A stretch of 64,000 bases of DNA from Pseudomonas frederiksbergensis. Its GTDB lineage: Bacteria > Pseudomonadota > Gammaproteobacteria > Pseudomonadales > Pseudomonadaceae. The notes beneath the pieces were generated by a model that saw nothing but the letters and a program-made list of their open reading frames with translations, ran no database searches and was not told where the DNA came from. Shown here piece by piece: positions 18,114 to 27,115 of this stretch (its first letter is position 1; each line of letters starts with the position of its first letter). The position numbers were made by a program, and so were the translations under genes. The stretch lies in the NCBI RefSeq assembly GCF_003732275.1, contig NZ_MOBM01000004.1, positions 124,001 to 188,000 of the forward strand, in the 5' to 3' direction.

Positions 18114-18775
18114 GTGGTCGTTTACGTATTGATGTGTTCTTCGATTTCATCTGCCCGTGGTGCCTGATCGGCAAGCGTCAACTGGAGCGCGCGCAAGACC
18201 TGCTGCGTGTCCAGCAACCCGGCGTGGAAATCACCACGGTGTGGCACGGCGTGCAATTGCTGCCGCAGCTGCCGGCACAGGGTGAACCCTTCGCCGAGTT
18301 TTATCGCAAGCGTCTGGGCAGTGCTGAAGCCGTGGCGATGCGTCAGGCTCAGGTGCAGCAGGCTGCGATGGCGGTGGGCGTGCCCATTGATTTGAGCCGC
18401 ATCGCCAACATGCCCAATACCGCCGACGCCCACCGTTTGCTGGAGCGTGCGAGCGAGCTGGGCAATACCGCCCAACGCGATGTTTTGCTTGAGCGTTTGT
18501 TCGCTGCCTACTTTCAGTTTGGCGAGGATCTGGGCTGCCAAGAAACCTTGCTTGCCATCGCCCAATCGTGTGGCTTCGACGCTGATGCCATGGCCTCCGT
18601 CCTGCAAGGCGATGGCGATCCTTACGTCGGCAACGAGGCGGGAGCAGCCAGCGGCGTGCCCAGTTTTCAGTTCGACCGTCGCCTGACGGTGGTGGGCGCG
18701 CAGCCTGCCGAAGTGCTGCTTGATGCCATGTGCGAAGCCTTGCTCGAAAGTGCTCGCAAGCGGCAACCGGCATGA
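18110..18775 (+). CDS. DsbA family oxidoreductase (FrnE-like thioredoxin fold)
   Basis: A 221-residue thioredoxin-fold protein with the redox motif CPWC at residues 15-18 (FDFICPWCLIGKRQLE) and no signal peptide, so it is cytoplasmic like FrnE. The start is the GTG at 18110, overlapping the MFS stop in GTGA. The same reading frame stays open far upstream, but that part is a shadow of the MFS gene. Relatives include 2-hydroxychromene-2-carboxylate isomerases, which work with glutathione. An isomerase or disulfide role within the operon's pathway is therefore possible. Confidence 0.8.
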   Translation: MSGRLRIDVFFDFICPWCLIGKRQLERAQDLLRVQQPGVEITTVWHGVQLLPQLPAQGEPFAEFYRKRLGSAEAVAMRQAQVQQAAMAVGVPIDLSRIANMPNTADAHRLLERASELGNTAQRDVLLERLFAAYFQFGEDLGCQETLLAIAQSCGFDADAMASVLQGDGDPYVGNEAGAASGVPSFQFDRRLTVVGAQPAEVLLDAMCEALLESARKRQPA

Positions 18776-19098
18776 GTCTTCGTATCCCTGTGCCTGCCGG
18801 AAAACTCCCGCAGGCGGGTGGTCGTGCATTGTTCGAATTCGATGGCAAAAGCCTGGCGTTATTCAACGTCGAAGGTGACCTGTTCGCCATCGACGACAGT
18901 TGCCCGCACCAGGGCGCCTCGCTGTGTGGCGGGCGCCTTGAGGGGCGGGTGATTCAGTGCTGCGCCCATGGCCTGCGCTTCGATCTGCGCAGCGGTTACT
19001 TGCTCAATTCAACCCAGCTCAAAGTCGCCAACTACCCGGTCGAGATCATCGACGGCCAGGCATTCATCGTCATCGTCCCCGAGGAGTCCGTGCCATGA
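18772..19098 (+). CDS. Rieske [2Fe-2S] ferredoxin-like protein
   Basis: A 108-residue soluble single-domain Rieske protein. The cluster ligands are Cys44 and His46 (SCPHQGASLCGG) and Cys63 and His66 (QCCAHGLRF), matching CxH...CxxH. The start at 18772 overlaps the DsbA-like stop in ATGA; an upstream in-frame ATG at 18730 lies inside that gene and is rejected. Such small Rieske proteins feed electrons to oxygenases. No Rieske oxygenase is nearby and TauD-type enzymes do not need a ferredoxin, so its partner in this operon is unknown. Confidence 0.85.
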   Translation: MSLRIPVPAGKLPQAGGRALFEFDGKSLALFNVEGDLFAIDDSCPHQGASLCGGRLEGRVIQCCAHGLRFDLRSGYLLNSTQLKVANYPVEIIDGQAFIVIVPEESVP

Positions 19099-20105
19099 GC
19101 ACTATCGCTCTCACCCGTATCCATAGCCGAACGCGCGAACTGGCGCCGGGTTTTGTCGTCAGTCTGATCGTGGCGGCGGCCGCGTCCTTTTTGTCCGAGC
19201 ATTACGGTGCGCCGGTGATGCTGTTTGCCTTGCTGTTGGGCATGGCACTGAACTTTCTGGCCGGTGATGGCGCCTGCAAGGCTGGCATCGAATTTACGGC
19301 GCGCACTGTGTTGCGCATTGGCGTGGCGTTGCTGGGCATGCGCATCACGCTCGAACAGATTGCCGCGCTGGGCTGGAAGCCTGTGGCGCTGGTGGTGATT
19401 CTGGTGGTGGTGACGATCGGCGTCTCGGTGATCGCGGCCAAGGCGCTGGGATTCCAGCGTTTGTTCGGCATGCTTACCGGTGGGGCCACCGCGATTTGTG
19501 GTGCGTCGGCGGCGTTGGCGCTGGCGGCGGCATTGCCGAACCATCCGCAGAAAGAACGCGCAACGTTATTCACGGTGATCGGGGTGTCGGCGCTGTCGAC
19601 CCTGGCGATGATCGTGTACCCGATGATTGCCAACTGGCTGTCGTTGTCGCCACAAATGGCGGGCGTGTTCTTGGGGGCGACCATCCATGATGTCGCCCAG
19701 GTCGTCGGTGCCGGTTACAGCATGTCGACCGAGACCGGCGATACGGCCACGGTGATCAAGCTGATGCGGGTTGCCATGCTGCTGCCGGTGATCGTCTGCG
19801 CCGCGATGATTACCCGCATGCAGGGCGCCGACCCGGCCGGCAAACGACCGCCGCTGCTGCCATGGTTCGCCGTCGGGTTTCTGATTCTGGCGTGTATCAA
19901 CAGCACTGGCTGGATTGCTCCGGTGGTGCAGGGGTCGGTCAATGAATTGTCGCGTTGGTGCCTGGTGGTTTCCATCAGCGCCCTGGGCATGAAGACCCAG
20001 CTCAAAGAGCTGGCGGCGGTGGGCATCAAGCCGATCCTGCTGATGGTGGGGGAGACGGTGTTCCTTGTCGTGCTGGTGCTGTTGTTGCTGCGCTGGGGAA
20101 TGTAG
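19095..20105 (+). CDS. YeiH/UPF0324 family putative anion (sulfate) exporter
   Basis: A 336-residue membrane protein with about ten hydrophobic segments. The family patterns GMALNFLAG, GVALLGMRITLEQIAALG, GGATAICGASAALALAAALP and GATIHDVAQVVGAGY are visible. Its start overlaps the Rieske stop in ATGA. The family is listed among putative sulfate exporters. Being last in an operon with a TauD-like dioxygenase, it would be suited to remove sulfite or sulfate released from an organosulfur substrate. This link is inference. Confidence 0.85.
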   Translation: MSTIALTRIHSRTRELAPGFVVSLIVAAAASFLSEHYGAPVMLFALLLGMALNFLAGDGACKAGIEFTARTVLRIGVALLGMRITLEQIAALGWKPVALVVILVVVTIGVSVIAAKALGFQRLFGMLTGGATAICGASAALALAAALPNHPQKERATLFTVIGVSALSTLAMIVYPMIANWLSLSPQMAGVFLGATIHDVAQVVGAGYSMSTETGDTATVIKLMRVAMLLPVIVCAAMITRMQGADPAGKRPPLLPWFAVGFLILACINSTGWIAPVVQGSVNELSRWCLVVSISALGMKTQLKELAAVGIKPILLMVGETVFLVVLVLLLLRWGM

Positions 20106-20117
20106 ACACACAAAACA

Positions 20118-20246
20118 GTGGCGAGGGAGCTTGCTCCCGCTGGGGTGCGAAGCCGCCCCAAAACCGTCGCCGCGTACTTTCTGAAAAAATGCAGTGGCCT
20201 TGGAAGAGGGGCGCTTCGCACCCCAGGGAGCAAGCTCCCTCGCCAC
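20118..20246. repeat. REP doublet, type A
   Basis: Two inverted REP units begin GTGGCGAGGGAGCTTGCTCC on one side and end with the complement on the other, enclosing a short spacer. It lies directly after the YeiH-like gene. The same unit recurs at 35990, 38642, 44927, 53512 and 60957. Confidence 0.85.
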
Positions 20247-20284
20247 AGGACTCCTCGGCCGGTGTCACAGACACCGGTGCTTTT

Positions 20285-20318
20285 GCGGCGACTGTACCAG
20301 CAGTCGCCGCTTTTTTTT
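20285..20318 (+). terminator. Rho-independent terminator of the seven-gene operon
   Basis: GCGGCGACTG and CAGTCGCCGC form a perfect ten-pair stem with a six-base loop, followed by eight T residues. A second hairpin (CCGGTGTC/GACACCGG, 20259-20277) precedes it. They close the transcript ending with the YeiH-like gene, before the leftward AraC gene. Confidence 0.85.
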
Positions 20319-20345
20319 GCATGCCCTGCGTTGGTTTCGTTCAGT

Positions 20346-21398
20346 TCAGGGCTCGTTGGAGCCGGGCAGGGTGGTCAGGTCCGGCGGAGCTTTGACGGTG
20401 TGCTTTTGCGCGCTGCGCCATGCGGCGGGCGGCATGCCGAACTGGGTAATGAACCAGCGTGTGAAGGAACTCGCCATCGAATAGCCGAGCATGTCGGCAA
20501 TGCGCCCTAACGAGTAATTCGGGTTGTCCAGGTAGCGCAACACCAGGTCGCGGCGCACGTCGTTGATCAGGTCGTTGAAGGCGCAGCCGTCGTCTTTCAG
20601 GCGACGTTGCAGGGTGCGTACGTTCATGCCCTGGGTCTGGGCGATCTGTTCGATGGTGGCGCGTCCCATCGGCAGCAGCAGGTAGATGGCTTTGCGCACC
20701 TCGAACAGCATCGAGGGACCTTCGTGGCTCAGCAGCGAGTCGAGGTAACTCTGGGCGTAGCGCGCCATGGCCGGGTCGGCGTTGGGGTTGGTCACGTCGA
20801 GGCTGGCGTCGGAACAGACAATGCCATTGAACTCGCTGCCGAATTCCAGCTTGCAACCAAACAGGCGGCGATGCAGTTGCAGGTTGTCGGGAGGCTGGTG
20901 CGTGAAGTTGACGCTGTAGGGGTGCCAGTGTGAGCCGAGCAGCGCGGCGCACAGGCGGAACATCACGCCGATGGCCAGTTCATTGGCTTGTCGGCAAGGC
21001 ATCGGCGATTCAGTAACCACCTCTTCGCGAATGATCACCATCTTGCCGGCCTCTTCGATGAAGAGGGCCAGCGAGTCGTTCATCAGGTGACGGTAATGCA
21101 CCAACACTTGCAACGCATCACGCAGCGTTCGCTGGTGGCTGAGCAGCAGGCTGACCACACCGAAGTCCGAGAGCTGGCGCGACTCGGCCATGCTCAGGCC
21201 GAAGCTCTGGCAGCCACTGGCGGCGGCCGAATCTTCCAGCAGGCGTACGGCGGCATCAATGGGGATGCGGTGTTCGGGCGCTTGCAGCAGCGCTTTGCTC
21301 AGGCCGACGCCGGCCAGCACATCGCGCGGATTGAACCCCAGGTACTGGGTGACCTCCAGGTAGTTGGTCAAGACGGCGGCGCGAACAAGCTTGGGCAT
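20346..21398 (-). CDS. AraC family regulator with N-terminal AraC_binding (PF12625-like) domain
   Basis: A 350-residue regulator of the OruR/ArgR-like type. A long N-terminal effector domain (GLSMAESRQLSDFGVVSLLLS near 82-102) is followed by the two helix-turn-helix motifs of AraC proteins near residues 250-335 (MNVRTLQRRLKDDGCAFN and SLGRIADMLGYSMASSFTRW). An AGGAAA ribosome site precedes the ATG. The gene is divergent from the hydrolase at 21754 and from the acyl-compound cluster beyond it, so it probably controls those genes. Regulators of this type often sit next to lipid or sterol catabolic genes. Confidence 0.88.
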   Translation of the reverse strand: MPKLVRAAVLTNYLEVTQYLGFNPRDVLAGVGLSKALLQAPEHRIPIDAAVRLLEDSAAASGCQSFGLSMAESRQLSDFGVVSLLLSHQRTLRDALQVLVHYRHLMNDSLALFIEEAGKMVIIREEVVTESPMPCRQANELAIGVMFRLCAALLGSHWHPYSVNFTHQPPDNLQLHRRLFGCKLEFGSEFNGIVCSDASLDVTNPNADPAMARYAQSYLDSLLSHEGPSMLFEVRKAIYLLLPMGRATIEQIAQTQGMNVRTLQRRLKDDGCAFNDLINDVRRDLVLRYLDNPNYSLGRIADMLGYSMASSFTRWFITQFGMPPAAWRSAQKHTVKAPPDLTTLPGSNEP

Positions 21399-21753
21399 GC
21401 GAAGGTCTTTCCTGGGCCGGTTGCGATTCAGATGAGCGTGGCGACTATATCCAGCACATCAGCAATTGAACAGTTGTGACGTTGTCGAGGGCGCTCGCCC
21501 GATTCTTTCCAGAATCACCTCCGCTGTCCTCAAGCAATCGACGCTCACCCATTGATTACAGTGACCCACAGCGAAGCTGCGGGGTTTTGCGACCAATGGT
21601 CGGGGCATGCCAACACCTGGAAATTTGTCATGAAAAGAAAAGTGCCTGACATCCAATGAAAAGCACCTCGGGTGGGCGCTCTTTAATGTCAGTCCTACAA
21701 AAAGCCCCTGGCGATAGAGCCAGTCGAGTCATCGAGAAAGCGAAGGTGTTGAA
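21399..21753. other. Intergenic region with divergent promoters and one terminator-like hairpin
   Basis: 355 bp between the AraC gene and the hydrolase gene, with no recognisable gene. At 21565-21588, CCCACAGC and GCTGCGGG pair with one mismatch around GAA and are followed by TTTT, which looks like an intrinsic terminator reading rightward. No gene ends there, so it may be a leftover or an attenuator ahead of the hydrolase. Confidence 0.4.
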
Positions 21754-22320
21754 GTGGACAAACTGCAAACTGCCGCAACCGTTCTGATCGTACCGGGCCT
21801 GCGCGAGCACGTTGCCGAGCATTGGCAAACGCTGCTTGAGGCAAGGCTCTGCAAAGTGCGCAGTGTGCCGCCGCTGGAAACCGACAAGCTCGATTGCACC
21901 AAGCGGGTCGAAGCGATCCAGCACGCGCTGGAGCAGATCGACGGGCCGGTGATTCTGGTTGCTCACAGCGCCGGTGTGCTGATGGTCGCGCACTGGGCTG
22001 CGCAGCACAGTCGGCCGATCAAGGGTGCGCTGCTGGCCACGCCTCCGGATCTCGATGCTCATTGGCCGCAAGGCTACCCATCCGCTGAAACCCTGCGCAC
22101 CCAGGGTTGGAATCCTCTACCAAAAGGGCCACTGCCGTTCCGCAGTCTGGTGGCCGCCAGTACCAACGACCACCTCGCCAGCCTGGACGCCGTCACTCGC
22201 CTGGCTGAAGGCTGGGGCAGCGAACTGCTCAATGTGGGCGAGGTGGGTCATCTCAATCCGGTTGCAGGGTTTGGCCACTGGCCGCAAGCCGAAGCACTCA
22301 TCCTGACGCTGGATAGCTAG
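21754..22320 (+). CDS. RBBP9/YdeN family alpha/beta hydrolase
   Basis: A 188-residue serine hydrolase starting at GTG. The nucleophile is Ser72 in VAHSAGVLMVAHW; the acid and base are probably in ASTNDHLAS and GEVGHLNPVAGFG near the C-terminus. Members of the family hydrolyse small esters. VLIVPGLREHVAEHW at the N-terminus forms the oxyanion-hole region. It lies 127 bp upstream of the DUF1302 gene on the same strand, and may supply free acid from an ester for the downstream acyl-CoA ligase, which is inference. Confidence 0.85.
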   Translation: MDKLQTAATVLIVPGLREHVAEHWQTLLEARLCKVRSVPPLETDKLDCTKRVEAIQHALEQIDGPVILVAHSAGVLMVAHWAAQHSRPIKGALLATPPDLDAHWPQGYPSAETLRTQGWNPLPKGPLPFRSLVAASTNDHLASLDAVTRLAEGWGSELLNVGEVGHLNPVAGFGHWPQAEALILTLDS

Positions 22321-22447
22321 TTCAGGCGCCGGTTGGCCCCAGCCATCCGGCATTTGCCCTCACTCCTGAAAAACGCAAATCCCTGGAACAAGGGTTGCGC
22401 GAGGGCGGCTGCGCTTAAAACAAATACAAAAAGGCGGAGACAACGCA

Positions 22448-24460
22448 ATGCACAACAATAAGAGTCACGGGTTCGCACCCTCGCGTTACACCTTGTTGGC
22501 CTCGGCCATTCTGGCCGCCGCCGTGCCGGTCGCGCAGGCGGTCGAACTCGACACAGGTAACCCGGACTGGACCGTGCGTTTTGATAACACCGTGAAGTAC
22601 AACTATGGCGTACGCACCGAAAGCGCCGACAAGCGCATGTTGGCGACACCGAACAACAACGATGGCGACTACAACTTCCGCAAGGCCGGGACCAACATCA
22701 CCAACCGTGTTGACCTGTTGACCGAAATGGATGTGGTGTACCAGAACCACATGGGCTTTCGCGTCAGTGCCGCCAGTTGGTACGACAAGGCGTACGAGAA
22801 CACCGGCTCCAATTCCAACCCGTTCGTCAATGGCAATGACGCACGGTCGGGGCTGGTGGCCAACGATCCGCGCCTGGCCGGGGTCACCGGCGACAATGTC
22901 GGCAATGGCAGCCCGCACCTGAGCAACTACGCCCAGCGTTACTACACCGGTCCATCCGGCGAAATCCTCGATGCCTTCGTGTTCTACAGCACCGAAGTGG
23001 GCGAGGAGTCGCTGTTGAGCGTCAAGGCCGGTCAGCACAACGTGTTCTGGGGTGAAACCATCCTCAACCCCGTACACTCGATCAGCTACGGCCAGTCCGG
23101 CCTGGACCTGGCCAAACTGGCCGCCTCGCCGGGTACCGAAGCCAAGGAGCTGTTCGTTCCGCGTAACCAGTTGTCGATGTCGTTCACGGTCAATCCCGAG
23201 TTGACCGTGGGCGCTCAGTATTTCCTGGATTGGGATGCCGCCCGCCTGCCTGAGGCCGGTACTTACTATGGCGGTTCCGATCTGGTGGGCTTCGGTGCAC
23301 AGTCGTTCCTGTTGGGCAACACCAATGGCGTGGTGCCGGGCAGCCCACTGGGGTGTGGTCTGGCGCCCTGCAACGGGCTGACCAATGTGCGTCGCGGTCA
23401 CGACCTGACGCCGGACAAGCGCGGAGACTGGGGCGTGATGGCCAAGTGGTCGCCGGCCTGGCTGGATGGCACCCTCGGCGTCTACTACCGCAATACGTCG
23501 GAAATCCTGCCGCAAGCCTGGTTGAACGCCACCGGGCTGACCTCGGCCAATCCCAACGGCACCCCGCCTGCCGGCATGGTGCCGGCCGTGGTCAACACCC
23601 TCAATTCGTTGAGCACCAGCACCTATCAACTGGCCTATGCCGACAACATTCAGATCTTCGGCCTGAGCCTGTCCAAGGATGTGGGCGGTATCAGTGTCGG
23701 TTCGGACCTGAACATTCGGCACAACATGCCGCTGGCCAGTATTCCCGCCGTTGTCAGCTCGACAGGGCCGCGGGGATTGGGCGCCGGTCTTGGCCTGTTG
23801 CCGGCCCGCACGGCGGCCACCGGGGTGATCTACGACACCCCGCAAAAGGGCGACAGCATGAGTGCCACCGGTGACACGTTGCACTGGACGCTCAACGGCC
23901 TGATGACCTTCCCGAAAACACCGGTGTTCGATTCGGCCAGCCTGCTCGCCGAGTTGTACTACAGCAACTTGCTCAAGCTCGATAGCAAGAACGAAGCGCT
24001 CTACAAGGGCAATGACACCTATCGCGGCATCGACCAGCCGACCCGGGACAACTGGGGTATCGCGGTCAACTTCACGCCGACCTGGTACCAGGTGTTTCCC
24101 GGCGTCGACCTCAACGCACCGATGTCCATCAACGTCGGCCTGGACGGCGTGTCACCGGTGTCTGGCGGCGGTGCCAAAGACACCGGCAACTATGCCGTGG
24201 GCGTGGGTGCCGTTGTGTACAACAAATACTTCATCGACCTGAAGTACGTGGATTCCTTCGGCAAGACCGACAAGTGCGACGCCAGTGGTTTGAGCACCGG
24301 TGCAGCCAATGCCGGCAGCGGCGACGGCTCCACACCCAATGCCTTTAGCGGCAATGAAAACTACGCGTGCTACGGCGGTGGCTACTCGGCCTTCTCCGGT
24401 GGTGGGGCCACGACTGAGGACCGTGGCGCCGTTTACCTGACGATGAAAACCACTTTTTGA
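22448..24460 (+). CDS. DUF1302 family outer membrane protein
   Basis: A 670-residue exported protein. Residues 1-36 form a signal peptide ending in VPVAQA. The mature part is rich in alternating polar and aromatic residues with DNTVKYNYGVRTES at its start. The last residues AVYLTMKTTF end in Phe, the usual outer-membrane beta-barrel end. It is followed after 41 bp by the DUF1329 gene, the standard pairing of these two families. Probably a channel or receptor for a hydrophobic compound; no substrate has been read from sequence. Confidence 0.85.
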   Translation: MHNNKSHGFAPSRYTLLASAILAAAVPVAQAVELDTGNPDWTVRFDNTVKYNYGVRTESADKRMLATPNNNDGDYNFRKAGTNITNRVDLLTEMDVVYQNHMGFRVSAASWYDKAYENTGSNSNPFVNGNDARSGLVANDPRLAGVTGDNVGNGSPHLSNYAQRYYTGPSGEILDAFVFYSTEVGEESLLSVKAGQHNVFWGETILNPVHSISYGQSGLDLAKLAASPGTEAKELFVPRNQLSMSFTVNPELTVGAQYFLDWDAARLPEAGTYYGGSDLVGFGAQSFLLGNTNGVVPGSPLGCGLAPCNGLTNVRRGHDLTPDKRGDWGVMAKWSPAWLDGTLGVYYRNTSEILPQAWLNATGLTSANPNGTPPAGMVPAVVNTLNSLSTSTYQLAYADNIQIFGLSLSKDVGGISVGSDLNIRHNMPLASIPAVVSSTGPRGLGAGLGLLPARTAATGVIYDTPQKGDSMSATGDTLHWTLNGLMTFPKTPVFDSASLLAELYYSNLLKLDSKNEALYKGNDTYRGIDQPTRDNWGIAVNFTPTWYQVFPGVDLNAPMSINVGLDGVSPVSGGGAKDTGNYAVGVGAVVYNKYFIDLKYVDSFGKTDKCDASGLSTGAANAGSGDGSTPNAFSGNENYACYGGGYSAFSGGGATTEDRGAVYLTMKTTF

Positions 24461-24501
24461 TTCACCACTGATTTGCTCAATGCAAGCAGGAGAATAACAA
24501 G

Positions 24502-25860
24502 ATGAAATTCGCAAAAACCGTGTTGGCCGCTTCGCTGGCCATGGTCCTTGCCGCCCAGGCACAGGCCGCTGTTTCAACTCAGGACGCTGCCCGATTGGGC
24601 AGCAGCCTGACCCTGGTGGGCGCCGAAAAGGCCGGGAACGCTGATGGTTCCATCCCCGCCTATGACGGTGGCCTGACCACGCCACCGGCCAGTTTCAAAT
24701 CCGGTGACAGTATGCGTCCGGATCCCTTCGTCAACGAAAAGCCGTTGCTGGTGATCGATGGTAAAAACGTCGATCAGTACAAGGGCTTGCTCAGTGCAAC
24801 CACGGCGGAACTGGCCAAACGTTTCCCAAGCTTCCACGTCAATGTCTACCCGACCCACCGTACCGTCTCTTTGCCCAAGGCTGTGCTGGACAATGGGGTG
24901 AAAAATGCCACCGGTGCCAAATCCCTTGAGGGTGGGTTGGCCGTCGATAACGTACTGCCCGGCGTTCCGTTCCCGATTCCGCAGACGGGTAACGAGGCGA
25001 TGTGGAACTTCCTGTTGCGTTTTCAGGGAGTCAGCATCAACTCCAAGTACGACTCCTGGAACGTCGATTCCGCTGGCGTGCCGACCCTGGCGACCACCGG
25101 GCAGGCGTTCATTTCCTATCCGATCTACGAGAACCTCGCACAGCCGATCAGCAGCGCCGACGTGTACTACCAGATGAAGCTGTCTTACACCGGCCCAGCG
25201 CGCCGGGCCGGTGAAGCGGTGATGCTCAAGGACGCCGCCAACCCGCTGCAGCAACCGCGCCGTGCCTGGCAATACTTGCCTGGCCAGCGTCGGGTCAAGC
25301 TGGCACCGAACCTGGCTTATGACACGCCGAACCCCGGCACCGCCGGCGCGGGCACCTACGACGATGTTTTCGTGTTCAACGGTGCGCTGGACCGCTACGA
25401 CTGGAAGCTGGTGGGCAAGCAGGAAATGATCGTGCCGTACAACACCTACAAGCTGACTTACGCCCAGGACCCCAAGTCGCTGACCACCGCCAATCACCTG
25501 GCACCGGATTATGTGCGTTGGGAAAAACACCGGGTCTGGGTGGTGGAAGGCAACCTCAAGTCCGGCGCCCGGCACATCTATCAGAAGCGTCGCTTCTACC
25601 TCGATGAAGACAGCTGGACCGCTCTGGCCTCTGACCAATATGACGCCCGTGGTCAGCTGTACCGTGGCTCCTTCGCGTTCCTCAGCCAGAGCTATGACAA
25701 GCAGACCCCGGATTCCACGCCGTTCATGATCTACGACCTGGTGGGTGGTTCCTACAACATCAATGGCGTGGTCGGGCCTTACGGCGGCATCAAGTACATC
25801 GACCCGCTTTCCAAGGCGCAGTGGTCGCCGGAGTCCCTGGCAGGTGCCGGGATTCGCTAA
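24502..25860 (+). CDS. DUF1329 family periplasmic/outer membrane-associated protein
   Basis: A 452-residue secreted protein with a clear signal peptide (MKFAKTVLAASLAMVLAAQA, cleavage near QAQA-AV). The mature part carries family landmarks such as GNADGSIPAYDGGL near residues 40-52 and ARRAGEAVMLKDAANP near 235. The DUF1329 fold is thought to resemble LolA/LolB-type lipid carriers, so it may ferry a hydrophobic ligand between membranes. A strong AGGAG ribosome site is present. It lies between the DUF1302 and YCF48-like genes. Confidence 0.85.
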   Translation: MKFAKTVLAASLAMVLAAQAQAAVSTQDAARLGSSLTLVGAEKAGNADGSIPAYDGGLTTPPASFKSGDSMRPDPFVNEKPLLVIDGKNVDQYKGLLSATTAELAKRFPSFHVNVYPTHRTVSLPKAVLDNGVKNATGAKSLEGGLAVDNVLPGVPFPIPQTGNEAMWNFLLRFQGVSINSKYDSWNVDSAGVPTLATTGQAFISYPIYENLAQPISSADVYYQMKLSYTGPARRAGEAVMLKDAANPLQQPRRAWQYLPGQRRVKLAPNLAYDTPNPGTAGAGTYDDVFVFNGALDRYDWKLVGKQEMIVPYNTYKLTYAQDPKSLTTANHLAPDYVRWEKHRVWVVEGNLKSGARHIYQKRRFYLDEDSWTALASDQYDARGQLYRGSFAFLSQSYDKQTPDSTPFMIYDLVGGSYNINGVVGPYGGIKYIDPLSKAQWSPESLAGAGIR

Positions 25861-26010
25861 GCAAGCCGTGACAAAGCGTCCGTTCGGTCCGCTGCCTGCA
25901 AGGCAGGGGATCGCACGACGGTCGGCGCATGCCGATCGTTTCGGGCGCCAGGTTGGAACGTCAGGCACACGGACGTGTGTCCCGGCGCGGTTATCCGAAG
26001 AGGACGCGGT

Positions 26011-27084
26011 ATGTGTTCGTACAAGAATTACCTGCAGCTGGCGCTCGGTGCCCTGCTTGCAATGTTGCAGGGCCTGAGCCAGGCGTCCGCTTATGTCGAC
26101 GTGCTGGATCTGCCGGCCAGGGTCAGCGCCTTGGCCGTCAACAGCCCGTTATCCGGCATGGCCCGCGCCGGCGATCGTCTGGTCGCCGTCGGGCAGCGTG
26201 GCCACATTCTGTATTCCGATGATGCCGGCAAACACTGGCAGCAGGCCGCGGTGCCGGTCAGTGCCGACCTCAATGCCGTGAGTTTTCCTTCCGCCACCCA
26301 AGGCTGGGCGGTGGGCGGCGACGGCGTGGTGTTGCACAGCAGTGATGCGGGCGCGACCTGGCACAAGCAACTGGACGGTCGCCAGATCGGTGCCTTGCTG
26401 GTCAAGCATTACGGCGCGTTGGCCAGTGCAGAACCGGGCAACGAACAATGGCCACTGCTGGTCGCCGAAGGTGAACGCCTGGTGGCGCAGGGCGCCGACA
26501 AACCGTTGCTCGATGTCTGGTTCGCCAACGACCGCCTCGGCTATGTGGTCGGGGTGTTCAACCTGATCCTGCGCACCGAGGATGGCGGCCAGAGCTGGAC
26601 GCCGTTTCAGGATCGCACCGACAACCCGCAGGGCTTCCACCTCAACGCCATCGCCTCCACTGGCGATGCGTTGTACATCGCCGGAGAGCAAGGCCTGTTG
26701 CTCAAGTGGGATGACACCCAACAACGGTTCGCCGCCATGCAGACACCCTATCAGGGCAGTTTTTTCGGTGTGCTCGGCAAACCCGGGGAAGCGCTCGTCT
26801 ACGGGTTGCGCGGCAATGTGCTGCGCAGCACCGATGGCGGTTTCAGCTGGACCCCGCTGAAGAATGGCCTGCACGTCAGCATCACCGCCGGCATCGTCGA
26901 TGCCCATGGCGATTACCGCTTGTTCACCCAGGGCGGGCAGATGCTGGTCAGCCAGGGCGCAGGCGCGCAATTGCATCTGGTTCAGCAACGGGCACCGACA
27001 CCGGTGACCGGCGCCACTCAGTCCGCCGACGGTGCGCTGGTGGTGGTTGGCAGCCGTGGTGTACGGACGCTGTCCGTTGAATAA
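26011..27084 (+). CDS. YCF48-like beta-propeller protein, secreted
   Basis: A 357-residue protein with a signal peptide (YLQLALGALLAMLQGLSQAS). It has repeated SDDAGKHWQQ, SSDAGATWHK, TEDGGQSWTP and STDGGFSWTP motifs of the photosystem-assembly YCF48/BNR propeller type, spaced about 45-115 residues. The ATG at 26011 is chosen over an upstream start at 25975 because it directly precedes the signal peptide and has a GAGGA ribosome site. In this family context it probably acts as a scaffold for the MMPL transporter and the DUF1302/DUF1329 proteins. Confidence 0.82.
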   Translation: MCSYKNYLQLALGALLAMLQGLSQASAYVDVLDLPARVSALAVNSPLSGMARAGDRLVAVGQRGHILYSDDAGKHWQQAAVPVSADLNAVSFPSATQGWAVGGDGVVLHSSDAGATWHKQLDGRQIGALLVKHYGALASAEPGNEQWPLLVAEGERLVAQGADKPLLDVWFANDRLGYVVGVFNLILRTEDGGQSWTPFQDRTDNPQGFHLNAIASTGDALYIAGEQGLLLKWDDTQQRFAAMQTPYQGSFFGVLGKPGEALVYGLRGNVLRSTDGGFSWTPLKNGLHVSITAGIVDAHGDYRLFTQGGQMLVSQGAGAQLHLVQQRAPTPVTGATQSADGALVVVGSRGVRTLSVE

Positions 27085-27115
27085 GCCCTCGAACCCTTAG
27101 AGCGAGAACCCAGAC

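Noticed and set aside
22415..23884. A 489-codon leftward open frame opposite the DUF1302 gene
   Set aside because: Antisense to an intact gene with signal peptide and barrel end; no recognisable domain.
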